This document shows positions 1 through 5,045 of a stretch of 5,045 nucleotides of DNA, one piece after another. The position numbers and the translations under genes were made by a program. The stretch is from positions 1 to 5,045 of the forward strand of contig JALOSD010000138.1 of NCBI GenBank assembly GCA_025458585.1, read 5' to 3'. A model generated the notes under the pieces. It was not told where the DNA came from. It was given only the letters and a program-made list of their open reading frames with translations, and did no database searches. This DNA is from Burkholderiaceae bacterium. GTDB taxonomy: Bacteria > Pseudomonadota > Gammaproteobacteria > Burkholderiales > Burkholderiaceae_C. How positions within the stretch are numbered: position 1 is the stretch's first letter; each line of letters begins with the position of its first letter.

Positions 1-314
1 CCGAACACGAGCCAGTCACCGGGCTGCCAGTCGACGTCGTCGAAGCGGTGCTCGGCGCGCGTCGTGAACGCGAAGCGGCGGCGGTCGTCGGCGCCTTGGG
101 CGTGCGCGTGCTGCAGCAGCCCGCGCCACGACGCGTGGCGGCGCACGCTCGCGTACTCGTGGTAGTCGAGGCCGGCGCGGCGCAGCAGCTTGTCGTCCAT
201 CGAGAAGCCGAGCGGCTCGACGAGGTGCAGGGTGCAGCCGGTGTTCGCAGCGAGGCGGATCACGTTGCCGGTGTTCGGCGGGATCTCCGGCTGCACGAGG
301 ACGACGTGGAACAT
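1..314 (-). CDS. trmL: tRNA (cytidine(34)-2'-O)-methyltransferase TrmL, 3' end outside the window
   Basis: This is the N-terminal 104 residues of a SPOUT-class methyltransferase. The family 2'-O-methylates the wobble nucleotide (C34 or cmnm5U34) of tRNA-Leu isoacceptors, using S-adenosylmethionine in the cytoplasm. The visible protein starts MFHVVLVQPEIPPNTGN, followed by IRLAANTG (19-26), EPLGF (33-37), DDKLLRRAGLDYHE (40-53) and ends at WLVFG. These match the E. coli TrmL N-terminal blocks almost residue for residue. The second SAM-knot motif (G-x-E-T-x-G-L-P) and the C-terminal knot lie beyond the left edge; E. coli TrmL has 157 residues, so about two thirds is visible. The ATG at 314 gives the canonical N-terminus. 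I see no strong Shine-Dalgarno sequence. It lies 34 bp downstream of the comF-like gene on the same strand, so the two are probably co-transcribed. The function is housekeeping and the identification is very secure. Confidence 0.96.
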   Translation of the reverse strand, partial: MFHVVLVQPEIPPNTGNVIRLAANTGCTLHLVEPLGFSMDDKLLRRAGLDYHEYASVRRHASWRGLLQHAHAQGADDRRRFAFTTRAEHRFDDVDWQPGDWLVF

Positions 315-348
315 GCGGCGGGCGGTGGGCGGCAACGATGCGGGTCGG

Positions 349-1080
349 TCATGCGTCGCGCGGCGCCGGCGTGCGCGCGAACACCCAGGCGTGCACCTCG
401 GCGGCGCCGGCGTGTCGCAGCACGCGCGCCGCTTCGGCGAGCGTCGCGCCGGTCGTCATCACGTCGTCGACGAGCGCGATGCGCTGCCCGCGCACGCCGC
501 TCGGGCGCCGCGGGCCGACCGCGAACGCGCCGCGCACCGCCGCCGCGCGCGCGTCGCGCGGCAGGTCGGCCACGTGCGGCGTCTCGACCAGGCGCCGCAG
601 CGGCGTCGCGTCGGCACGCACGCCCAGGCGTCGCGCGACCCGCCGCGCGAGCTCCCACGCCTGGTTGTACCCCCGTTCGGCGAGGCGCCGCGGCGCCAGC
701 GGCACCGGGACGGCGAGGTCGACGCCCGGCGCGCGGTCGCGCGCCACGGCCTCGGCGAGCAGCGCTGCCAGGGCCCCGGCGCGGTCGAGCCCCTGCGCGA
801 ACTTGAAGGCGGCCACGACGTCGGCCCACGGGTAGGCGTAGTCGACCGCGCTCACCGCCGCATCGAATGGCGGCGGTGAGCGCAGGCCGTCGGCGCACAG
901 GCTCACCGACGAGGGCACGGCGATCGCGCAGCGCGCACAGCGTGCCCGCGGTGCGGCGAACCGTTCGATGCAGGTCGCGCACAGCCGCCCGCCGCTCCAC
1001 TCGCCGCACACGGCGCAGCGCGACGGCCAGCGCCGCGCGTGCCGGCCCGTCGGACGCGAAAGGGGGAGGTCGGCGGACAT
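349..1080 (-). CDS. comF: ComF/GntX-family phosphoribosyltransferase-like protein
   Basis: This 243-residue protein has the two-part ComF layout. The N-terminus is a Cys-rich, probably zinc-binding ribbon: C22/C25, C34/C37 and C48/C51, with a lone C62 where E. coli GntX has a fourth CxxC pair. The C-terminus is a type I phosphoribosyltransferase fold. It carries the block VPVPLAPRRLAERGYNQA (124-141) and the PRPP-binding loop ALVDDVMTTGAT (202-213). Relatives support DNA uptake in naturally competent bacteria (ComF) or utilisation of DNA as nutrient (GntX). The enzymatic reaction is not established for most members, so the biological role here is inferred from family only. I chose the ATG at 1080. 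An in-frame ATG at 1110 would add ten residues but would overlap the first codon of the divergent gene, and neither start has a clear ribosome-binding site. A -10-like TATATT sits so close upstream that the transcript could be nearly leaderless. trmL follows after 34 bp. Confidence 0.93.
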   Translation of the reverse strand: MSADLPLSRPTGRHARRWPSRCAVCGEWSGGRLCATCIERFAAPRARCARCAIAVPSSVSLCADGLRSPPPFDAAVSAVDYAYPWADVVAAFKFAQGLDRAGALAALLAEAVARDRAPGVDLAVPVPLAPRRLAERGYNQAWELARRVARRLGVRADATPLRRLVETPHVADLPRDARAAAVRGAFAVGPRRPSGVRGQRIALVDDVMTTGATLAEAARVLRHAGAAEVHAWVFARTPAPRDA

Positions 1081-1083
1081 CGC

Positions 1084-1097
1084 GTCAATATACTGAC
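1084..1097. promoter_or_regulatory. Near-palindromic AT-rich element in the divergent gap, possible bidirectional -10 region
   Basis: The 28-bp gap between the divergent starts (1080 and 1109) contains GTCAATATACTGAC, which equals its reverse complement at 12 of 14 positions. It is the only AT-rich patch for hundreds of bases. On the plus strand it reads TATACT (1089-1094), and on the minus strand TATATT (1092 down to 1087); each matches 5 of 6 bases of the TATAAT consensus. Neither side has a convincing -35 at normal spacing. It could be a symmetric -10 serving both genes, or a short operator half-site pair. Both readings are inference from sequence. Confidence 0.4.
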
Positions 1098-1108
1098 CCG
1101 CTACCGCC

Positions 1109-2002
1109 ATGAGCACGCGCCGCGACTTCGACGACACCGCCGTGCGACGCGTCGCGCGACGGCTGGCGGCGGCCGCCGAGCCGCCCTGGCTGCACGGCGA
1201 GGTGGCGCGCCGGATGGCTGAGCGGCTGCCGATGATCCTGCGCGAGCCCGACAGCATCGTCGAGTGGTCGGCGCACCTCGGGGCGAGCGGCGCGCTGCTC
1301 GCGGCCGCGTATCCGAAGGCGCGTCGCGCGCTCGTCGAGCCGACGCCGGCGCTGCACGCGCGCAGCGCGCGTTCGGCGCAGGCGCCCTGGTGGTCGGTGC
1401 GGCGCCTGCGCGGTGGGCAGCCGGCCTTGTGGTCGGAAAACGAGGTGCCCGCGGGCCACGCACGGATGCTGTGGTCGAACATGCTGCTGCACGCAGTCGC
1501 CGAACCGCCGGCGCTGCTCGAGCGCTGGAAGCGCGCGCTGGCCGACGAGGGCTTCCTCATGTTCTCGACGCTCGGGCCCGCGACGCTGCAGGAGTTGGGG
1601 GTGCTCTACGGCGAGCTCGGCTGGCCGGCGCCGCTCGCGCCGTTCGTCGACATGCACGACCTCGGCGACATGCTCGTCGAGGCGGGTTTCGCCGACCCGG
1701 TGATGGACCAGGAGCAGCTCGTGCTCACCTGGAGCGACGGCGAGTCGCTGCTGCGGGAACTGCGCGGTCTCGGCGGCAACGTCCACCGCGCGCGCGTGCC
1801 GGGCTTGCGCACGCCGCGCTGGAGGCAGCGACTGCTCGACGCGCTGGCCGCGCGGCGCGACGCGCACGGACGCATCTCGATGAGTTTCGAGATCGTCTAC
1901 GGCCATGCCTTCAACGCGCCGCCGAGGGCGCGCGTGCAAGAGCGCACCGAAGTCGGGCTCGACGACTTCCGGCGCATGGTCAAAAGCAGGGCCGGCCCCT
2001 AG
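1109..2002 (+). CDS. BioC-like methyltransferase with degenerate SAM-binding motif
   Basis: This 297-residue protein resembles BioC, the malonyl-ACP O-methyltransferase that primes pimelate synthesis for biotin. The agreement is best in the C-terminal half. LWSNMLLHAV (121-130) matches the BioC W-S-N-L block, STLGPATLQEL (153-163) matches its T-L-x-x-x-S-L-P-E-L, LRELRGLGG (215-223) matches M-R-S-L-K-G-I-G, and SMSFEIVYGHAF (258-269) matches the terminal strand. Motif I is odd: where BioC has VLDAGCGPG, this protein reads SIVEWSAHLGASGALL (49-64), losing the G-x-G-x-G pattern. A possible motif II acid remains as E77 in LVEPTP. The length exceeds E. coli BioC (about 250). The ATG at 1109 is chosen because homology begins soon after it; no Shine-Dalgarno is visible. 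No other bio gene is in view, so biotin synthesis is not supported by context. It may be a diverged paralogue with another substrate or without catalysis. I therefore withhold the symbol bioC. Confidence 0.85.
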   Translation: MSTRRDFDDTAVRRVARRLAAAAEPPWLHGEVARRMAERLPMILREPDSIVEWSAHLGASGALLAAAYPKARRALVEPTPALHARSARSAQAPWWSVRRLRGGQPALWSENEVPAGHARMLWSNMLLHAVAEPPALLERWKRALADEGFLMFSTLGPATLQELGVLYGELGWPAPLAPFVDMHDLGDMLVEAGFADPVMDQEQLVLTWSDGESLLRELRGLGGNVHRARVPGLRTPRWRQRLLDALAARRDAHGRISMSFEIVYGHAFNAPPRARVQERTEVGLDDFRRMVKSRAGP

Positions 2003-2003
2003 A

Positions 2004-2031
2004 TGGACGCTATATGCGTCTGCGCTAGAAT
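2004..2031 (+). promoter_or_regulatory. Candidate sigma70-type promoter of the DUF2244-coxBA operon
   Basis: TGGACG (2004-2009) is an approximate -35 and TAGAAT (2026-2031) is a 5/6 match to the -10 consensus, with a 16-bp spacer containing the AT-rich run CTATATGCG. This stands out sharply from the GC-rich surroundings and begins just two bases after the upstream stop codon. Transcription would start near 2038, giving a leader of about 120 nt before the DUF2244 gene. It is the only good promoter candidate before coxB and coxA, which fits one transcript for all three. No operator for a known regulator is recognised. Confidence 0.6.
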
Positions 2032-2033
2032 TT

Positions 2034-2063
2034 CCCTTGATCGGTTGTTCAGGATCAAACGGG
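2034..2063 (+). promoter_or_regulatory. Inverted repeat at the predicted transcription start
   Basis: TTGATC (2037-2042) and GATCAA (2053-2058) are perfect inverted copies around a 10-nt spacer. CCC (2034-2036) and GGG (2061-2063) could extend the stem past a two-base bulge. It begins three bases after the -10 hexamer, so it could be an operator that would block RNA polymerase, or a 5'-end RNA hairpin. The stem is short and could be chance. No T-run follows, so it is not an intrinsic terminator. Confidence 0.3.
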
Positions 2064-2069
2064 AAGCCA

Positions 2070-2112
2070 GGCGGGCGACCAAACAACGGGCCACCGAAGC
2101 CCGGCGTCCGCC
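2070..2112 (+). promoter_or_regulatory. Possible nested stem-loop in the cox operon leader
   Basis: GGCGGGCG (2070-2077) can pair with CGTCCGCC (2105-2112), with one G-U pair. Inside it, CGGGC (2087-2091) pairs with GCCCG (2099-2103) around a 7-nt loop. The left arm between the stems (2078-2086) is the A-rich, unpaired ACCAAACAA. It lies in the predicted leader RNA between promoter and DUF2244 start and matches no riboswitch class I know. In GC-rich DNA such pairings are common by chance, so confidence is low. Confidence 0.25.
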
Positions 2113-2157
2113 AGTGCCGCCTCGCGGCATGGCGCAGGACCACCTCTTCGAGCTGTG

Positions 2158-2712
2158 ATGAGCGCGAGCATTGCACCCCCGCTGGGGCCGTGGGCCGGCG
2201 CGTCCGCGCCTTGGCGCGTCGGTCGTCTGGATGCCGACGGGCGCGGTGCCGTGCAGTGGGTCTTGCGGCGCAACTGCTCGATGACGCCTTGCCAGCTGCT
2301 GGCTGTCTACCTGTCGCTGTGCGCGGTGTCGATCGCCATCGCCACGATGTTCTGGCTGCACGGCGCCACCGTCGTGCTGGCCTTCGCCGGCGCCGAGCTG
2401 CTCGCAGTCGGCATCGCGCTGCTGTGCTACGCGCGCCACGCCGGGGACCGCGAGACGATCACGCTCGACGGTCATCGGCTGAGCGTCGAGCACGTGTGCG
2501 GCAGCCGCGTCGAGCGGCAGGAGTTCGGCGCCGCGTGGCTGCGCGTCGGTGCGCCCAAGGGCCACGGCTCGCTCGTCGAACTGAGCGCCGAGGGCCGCAC
2601 CGCGCGGGTCGGGCGCTATTTGCGGCCAGAATGGCGCCCCGCGCTGGCGCACGAGTTGCGCCGGACGCTCGTGGCGATGCCGGTGGCCGGCGCCGCGGGC
2701 GACGTGCAGTAA
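2158..2712 (+). CDS. DUF2244 family small membrane protein, first gene of the cox operon
   Basis: This 184-residue protein has a polar N-terminal stretch leading to QWVLRRNCSMTPCQ (33-46). Two hydrophobic helices follow, at about 47-66 and 70-91, joined by a tight F-W-L-H-G turn. They precede a soluble region with RETITLDGHRLSVEH (98-112), FGAAWLRV (123-130) and a final block SLVELSAEGRTARVGRYLRPEWRPALAHELRRTL (split 138-155 and 156-171). This order, including the W-x-L-x-x-N-x-S entry, the F-A-G-A-E-L-L helix and the G-R-x-L closing strand, is that of DUF2244. The family has no established function. It sits 26 bp upstream of coxB and downstream of the operon promoter, so a role in oxidase assembly or regulation is plausible but is inference from position. 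The start is either GTG 2155 or ATG 2158; I chose the ATG. The only nearby SD-like AGGA (2136-2139) is too far upstream to decide between them. Confidence 0.88.
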   Translation: MSASIAPPLGPWAGASAPWRVGRLDADGRGAVQWVLRRNCSMTPCQLLAVYLSLCAVSIAIATMFWLHGATVVLAFAGAELLAVGIALLCYARHAGDRETITLDGHRLSVEHVCGSRVERQEFGAAWLRVGAPKGHGSLVELSAEGRTARVGRYLRPEWRPALAHELRRTLVAMPVAGAAGDVQ

Positions 2713-2714
2713 TC

Positions 2715-2730
2715 AGGAACGCGAACGAAG
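2715..2730 (+). promoter_or_regulatory. Ribosome-binding region of coxB with two alternative starts
   Basis: GAAG (2727-2730) lies 8 nt before the ATG at 2739 and is a modest Shine-Dalgarno match. AGGAA (2715-2719) is a better match but lies 19 nt before that ATG. It is well spaced (10 nt) for an in-frame GTG at 2730, which would add three residues to the signal peptide. The two readings differ only at the extreme N-terminus. Confidence 0.45.
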
Positions 2731-2738
2731 TGACGACG

Positions 2739-3911
2739 ATGAACACGACGAAGCAATGGGCCCGCCGCCTGGCGTATGCGACGACGGCCGGCGCGGCGCT
2801 CGCCGCGACCCAGGCCTGGGCGCAGGTCAACGACCTGCCGGGCGGGCCGGGGGTGAATCAGCTCAACTTGGGTGCGCCGGCGACGCGCATCGCGGCCGAC
2901 ATCGCGTGGCTGCACTGGATGATGCTGATCATCTGCCTGGTCATCTTCGTCGCCGTCTTCGGCGTGATGTTCTATTCGATCCTCAAGCACCGCAAGTCGC
3001 TCGGCCACAAGCCGGCCAACTTCCACGAGAGCGTCGCGGTCGAGATCGCGTGGACGCTGGTGCCGTTCCTGATCGTGATCGGCATGGGCGCGATGGCGAC
3101 GAAGACCGTCGTCGCGCAGAAGGACACGAGCAACGCCGACCTGACGATCAAGGTCACCGGCTACCAGTGGAAGTGGGGCTACGACTACCTGAAGGGCGAG
3201 GGCGAGGGCATCGGCTTCCTGTCGACGCTCGACGTCGCGCACCGCATCGCCTCCGACTCGGGCCGCCCCGGGGCGATGGACGACTACCTGCTGAAGGTCG
3301 ACAACCCGCTCGTCGTGCCGGTGGACAAGAAAGTGCGCATCATCACCACCGCCAACGACGTGATCCACGCTTGGATGGTGCCGGCCTTCGGCGTCAAGCA
3401 GGACGCGATTCCGGGCTTCGTGCGCGACAACTGGTTCCGCGCCGAGAAGACGGGCGACTTCTACGGCCAGTGCGCCGAGCTGTGCGGCAAGGAGCACGCC
3501 TACATGCCGATCCACGTCAAGGTGGTGACGCAGCAGGAGTACACGGCGTGGGTCGAGGCCAAGCGCCGGGAGATGCAGGCCGCCGCCGACGACCCGAACA
3601 AGACGTGGGAGCTCGCCGACCTGATCGCCCGCGGCGAGAAGGTCTACGCGGCGAACTGCGCCGCCTGCCACCGCGCCGACGGCAAGGGTGCCGGCCCGAT
3701 CAAGGCGCTCGACGGCAGCGTCATCGTGCGCAACGACCCGGCAGCGCAGATCGCCATCCTGCTCAACGGCGCGGCCAACGGCGCGATGCCGGCGTGGCGT
3801 CAGCTGTCGGACACCGAGATCGCCGCCGTCGTCACCTACACCAAGAACGCGTGGGGCAACAACACCGGCAAGCTCGTCCAGCCTGCCGAGATCGTCGCCG
3901 CCCGCAAGTAA
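2739..3911 (+). CDS. coxB: Cytochrome c oxidase subunit II with fused C-terminal cytochrome c domain
   Basis: This 390-residue subunit takes electrons and passes them through CuA to subunit I of the haem-copper oxidase in the cytoplasmic membrane. In order, it has a signal peptide (1-28, A-W-A before Q29), transmembrane helices at about 59-81 and 104-126, and a periplasmic cupredoxin domain at about 135-270. The CuA ligands are all present: H210 in DVIHAW, then C245, E247, C249, H253 and M256. E102 in VEIAWTLVP matches the glutamate at the K-channel mouth (bovine E62), and QWKWGYDY (143-150) is the aromatic electron-entry patch. Residues at about 293-375 form a class I cytochrome c, with haem motif CAACH (307-311) and likely axial M350 in GAMPAW. 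This fused layout is the caa3-like form common in proteobacteria. coxA follows after 25 bp. Upstream the frame stays open through the DUF2244 gene, but that is only GC-rich coincidence; homology starts at the signal peptide. Confidence 0.98.
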   Translation: MNTTKQWARRLAYATTAGAALAATQAWAQVNDLPGGPGVNQLNLGAPATRIAADIAWLHWMMLIICLVIFVAVFGVMFYSILKHRKSLGHKPANFHESVAVEIAWTLVPFLIVIGMGAMATKTVVAQKDTSNADLTIKVTGYQWKWGYDYLKGEGEGIGFLSTLDVAHRIASDSGRPGAMDDYLLKVDNPLVVPVDKKVRIITTANDVIHAWMVPAFGVKQDAIPGFVRDNWFRAEKTGDFYGQCAELCGKEHAYMPIHVKVVTQQEYTAWVEAKRREMQAAADDPNKTWELADLIARGEKVYAANCAACHRADGKGAGPIKALDGSVIVRNDPAAQIAILLNGAANGAMPAWRQLSDTEIAAVVTYTKNAWGNNTGKLVQPAEIVAARK

Positions 3912-3924
3912 ACCGTTCGTCGCA

Positions 3925-3930
3925 GAGGGA
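3925..3930 (+). promoter_or_regulatory. Shine-Dalgarno sequence of coxA
   Basis: GAGGGA lies 6 nt before the ATG at 3937 (its GAGG core is 8 nt away). It is the clearest ribosome-binding site in the window and fixes the coxA start upstream of the His-rich N-terminus, rather than at a later codon. Confidence 0.75.
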
Positions 3931-3936
3931 AACCAC

Positions 3937-5045
3937 ATGAGCGCAGTCCTCGACCACCACGCCGGTCACGGCCACGATCACGCGCACGACCACCCGCACG
4001 GGTGGCGGCGCTGGGTCTTCGCGACGAACCACAAGGACATCGGCACGCTGTACCTGCTGTTCAGCTTCACGATGCTGATGGTCGGCGGCGTGCTCGCGCT
4101 GGGCATCCGCGCCGAGCTGTTCCAGCCGGGCCTGCAGTACGTGAACCCCGAGCTGTTCAACCAGCTTACGACGATGCACGGCCTGATCATGGTCTTCGGC
4201 GCGATCATGCCGGCGTTCGTCGGCTTCGCGAACTGGATGATCCCGCTGCAGATCGGCGCGTCGGACATGGCCTTCGCGCGCATGAACAACTTCAGCTTCT
4301 GGCTGATGATCCCGGCGGCGATCATGATCGTCGGCTCGTTCTTCATGCCCGGCGGCGCCCCCGCCGCGGGCTGGACGCTCTACGCGCCGCTGACGCTGCA
4401 GATGGGCCCGTCGATGGACGCCGCGATCTTCGCGATGCACATCCTCGGCGCGAGCTCGATCATGGGCTCGATCAACATCATCGTCACGATCCTGAACATG
4501 CGCGCGCCGGGCATGACGCTGATGAAGATGCCGCTGTTCGCGTGGACGTGGCTGATCACCGCCTACCTGCTGATCGCCGTGATGCCCGTGCTCGCCGGCG
4601 CGATCACGATGACGCTGACGGACCGCCACTTCGGCACCGCGTTCTTCAACCCCGCGGGCGGCGGCGACCCGGTGATGTACCAGCACATCTTCTGGTTCTT
4701 CGGCCACCCCGAGGTCTACATCATGATCCTGCCGGCGTTCGGGATCGTGAGCGCCATCATCCCGGCGTTCGCCCGCAAGCGCCTGTTCGGCTACACGTCG
4801 ATGGTCTACGCGACGGCATCGATCGCGATCCTGTCGTTCATCGTCTGGGCGCACCACATGTACACCACCGGCATGCCGGTGACGGGCCAGCTGTTCTTCA
4901 TGTACGCGACGATGCTGATCGCGGTGCCCACTGGCGTAAAGATCTTCAACTGGGTCGCGACGATGTGGCGGGGCTCGATGACCTTCGAGACCCCGATGCT
5001 GTGGGCCGTGGGCTTCATCTTCGTCTTCACGATGGGCGGCTTCAC
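3937..5045 (+). CDS. coxA: Cytochrome c oxidase subunit I, 3' end outside the window
   Basis: These are the first 369 residues of the catalytic haem-copper oxidase subunit (usually about 530 in this group), which reduces oxygen to water and pumps protons. The visible active-site residues are intact. They are H81 in TTMHG (low-spin haem a ligand), H257 in FFGHPEVY (CuB), cross-linking Y261, and H306/H307 in WAHHMYTTG (CuB). The D channel has D110 in GASDMAFARMNN, N99 in FANWM, and E259 at its inner end. The K channel has T332 and K335 in VPTGVKIFNW. Together these define an A1-type oxidase. The two histidines binding haem a and a3 in helix X fall past the right edge. The N-terminus is His-rich: eight histidines between residues 7 and 21, before WRRWVFATNHKDIGT. 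It lies 25 bp after coxB with a good Shine-Dalgarno. Downstream, the usual assembly genes and coxC would be expected but are not visible. Confidence 0.98.
   Translation, partial: MSAVLDHHAGHGHDHAHDHPHGWRRWVFATNHKDIGTLYLLFSFTMLMVGGVLALGIRAELFQPGLQYVNPELFNQLTTMHGLIMVFGAIMPAFVGFANWMIPLQIGASDMAFARMNNFSFWLMIPAAIMIVGSFFMPGGAPAAGWTLYAPLTLQMGPSMDAAIFAMHILGASSIMGSINIIVTILNMRAPGMTLMKMPLFAWTWLITAYLLIAVMPVLAGAITMTLTDRHFGTAFFNPAGGGDPVMYQHIFWFFGHPEVYIMILPAFGIVSAIIPAFARKRLFGYTSMVYATASIAILSFIVWAHHMYTTGMPVTGQLFFMYATMLIAVPTGVKIFNWVATMWRGSMTFETPMLWAVGFIFVFTMGGF

Noticed and set aside
48..879. Plus-strand open frames across trmL and comF
   Set aside because: Arg/Ala-rich antisense translations with no recognisable domain. 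The minus strand encodes two well-supported proteins here.
1081..1560. N-terminal extension of the comF reading frame back to 1560, or to the ATG at 1110
   Set aside because: The extension runs antisense through the BioC-like gene and has no ComF similarity. The Cys-rich domain begins shortly after the ATG at 1080. The 1110 start would overlap the divergent start codon and adds residues with no family match.
2034..2063. Intrinsic terminator after the BioC-like gene
   Set aside because: The stem is short and AT-containing, and no T-run follows. It also lies downstream of a promoter candidate, so an operator or leader hairpin is a better reading.
1085..2176. Long minus-strand open frame opposite the BioC-like gene
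   Set aside because: It is rich in Arg, His, Pro and Ala, typical of antisense translation in GC-rich DNA. No motif or ribosome-binding site is seen, and the plus-strand frame has clear homology.
1905..2738. Upstream extension of the coxB frame across the DUF2244 gene
   Set aside because: The translated extension is Arg/Ala-rich and resembles no protein, while DUF2244 in another frame has clear domain similarity. CoxB similarity starts at the signal peptide.
2616..3938. Long minus-strand open frame opposite coxB
   Set aside because: Low-complexity D/R/V/H-rich translation with no domain. It results from GC-biased third positions in the coxB codons.
3832..4857. Long minus-strand open frame opposite coxA, plus shorter ones at 3978-4346 and 4806-5045
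   Set aside because: These are antisense shadows of a highly conserved oxidase gene. The largest is an R/D/H-rich repeat-like translation, and none shows a family match.
1..5045. Mobile element, CRISPR array, tRNA/rRNA gene or defence system
   Set aside because: I see no terminal repeats, spaced direct repeats, transposase motifs, tRNA-like cloverleaf or defence domains. All genes are housekeeping or respiratory with uniform base composition.

Overview
The window comes from a strongly GC-rich bacterium, with almost every third codon position G or C. The protein families and gene order (trmL, comF and a BioC-like methyltransferase beside a DUF2244-coxB-coxA oxidase operon) point to a betaproteobacterium. 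It is probably a member of Burkholderiales, perhaps the Rubrivivax/Leptothrix/Ideonella side. That placement is inferred from gene content and protein similarity recalled from memory, not from a search.

Layout. On the minus strand (1-1080) lie trmL, a tRNA wobble-base 2'-O-methyltransferase cut by the left edge, and a ComF/GntX-family phosphoribosyltransferase, 34 bp apart and probably co-transcribed. A 28-bp divergent gap holds a near-palindromic AT-rich element (1084-1097) that could act as a -10 region in both directions. On the plus strand (1109-2002) is a BioC-like methyltransferase whose C-terminal half follows BioC closely but whose SAM-binding glycine motif looks degraded. Its stop codon runs straight into a sigma70-type promoter candidate (2004-2031), followed by a roughly 120-nt leader with possible stem-loops.

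From 2158 to the right edge is an aerobic cytochrome c oxidase operon. It contains a small two-helix DUF2244 membrane protein, coxB (subunit II with an intact CuA site and a fused C-terminal cytochrome c domain) and coxA (subunit I, truncated by the window edge). All CoxA metal and proton-channel residues expected in the visible part are present. Gaps between these genes are 25-26 bp. CoxB accepts electrons through its own haem c and CuA and passes them to haem a and the haem a3-CuB centre of CoxA. DUF2244 has no established role.

Every stretch longer than about 150 bp is accounted for. There is no mobile element, CRISPR array, RNA gene or clear terminator. I see no undescribed multi-gene system. 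The points most worth a second look are the degenerate BioC-like protein, the symmetric divergent promoter, the structured leader of the cox operon, the link of DUF2244 to that operon, and the His-rich CoxA N-terminus.
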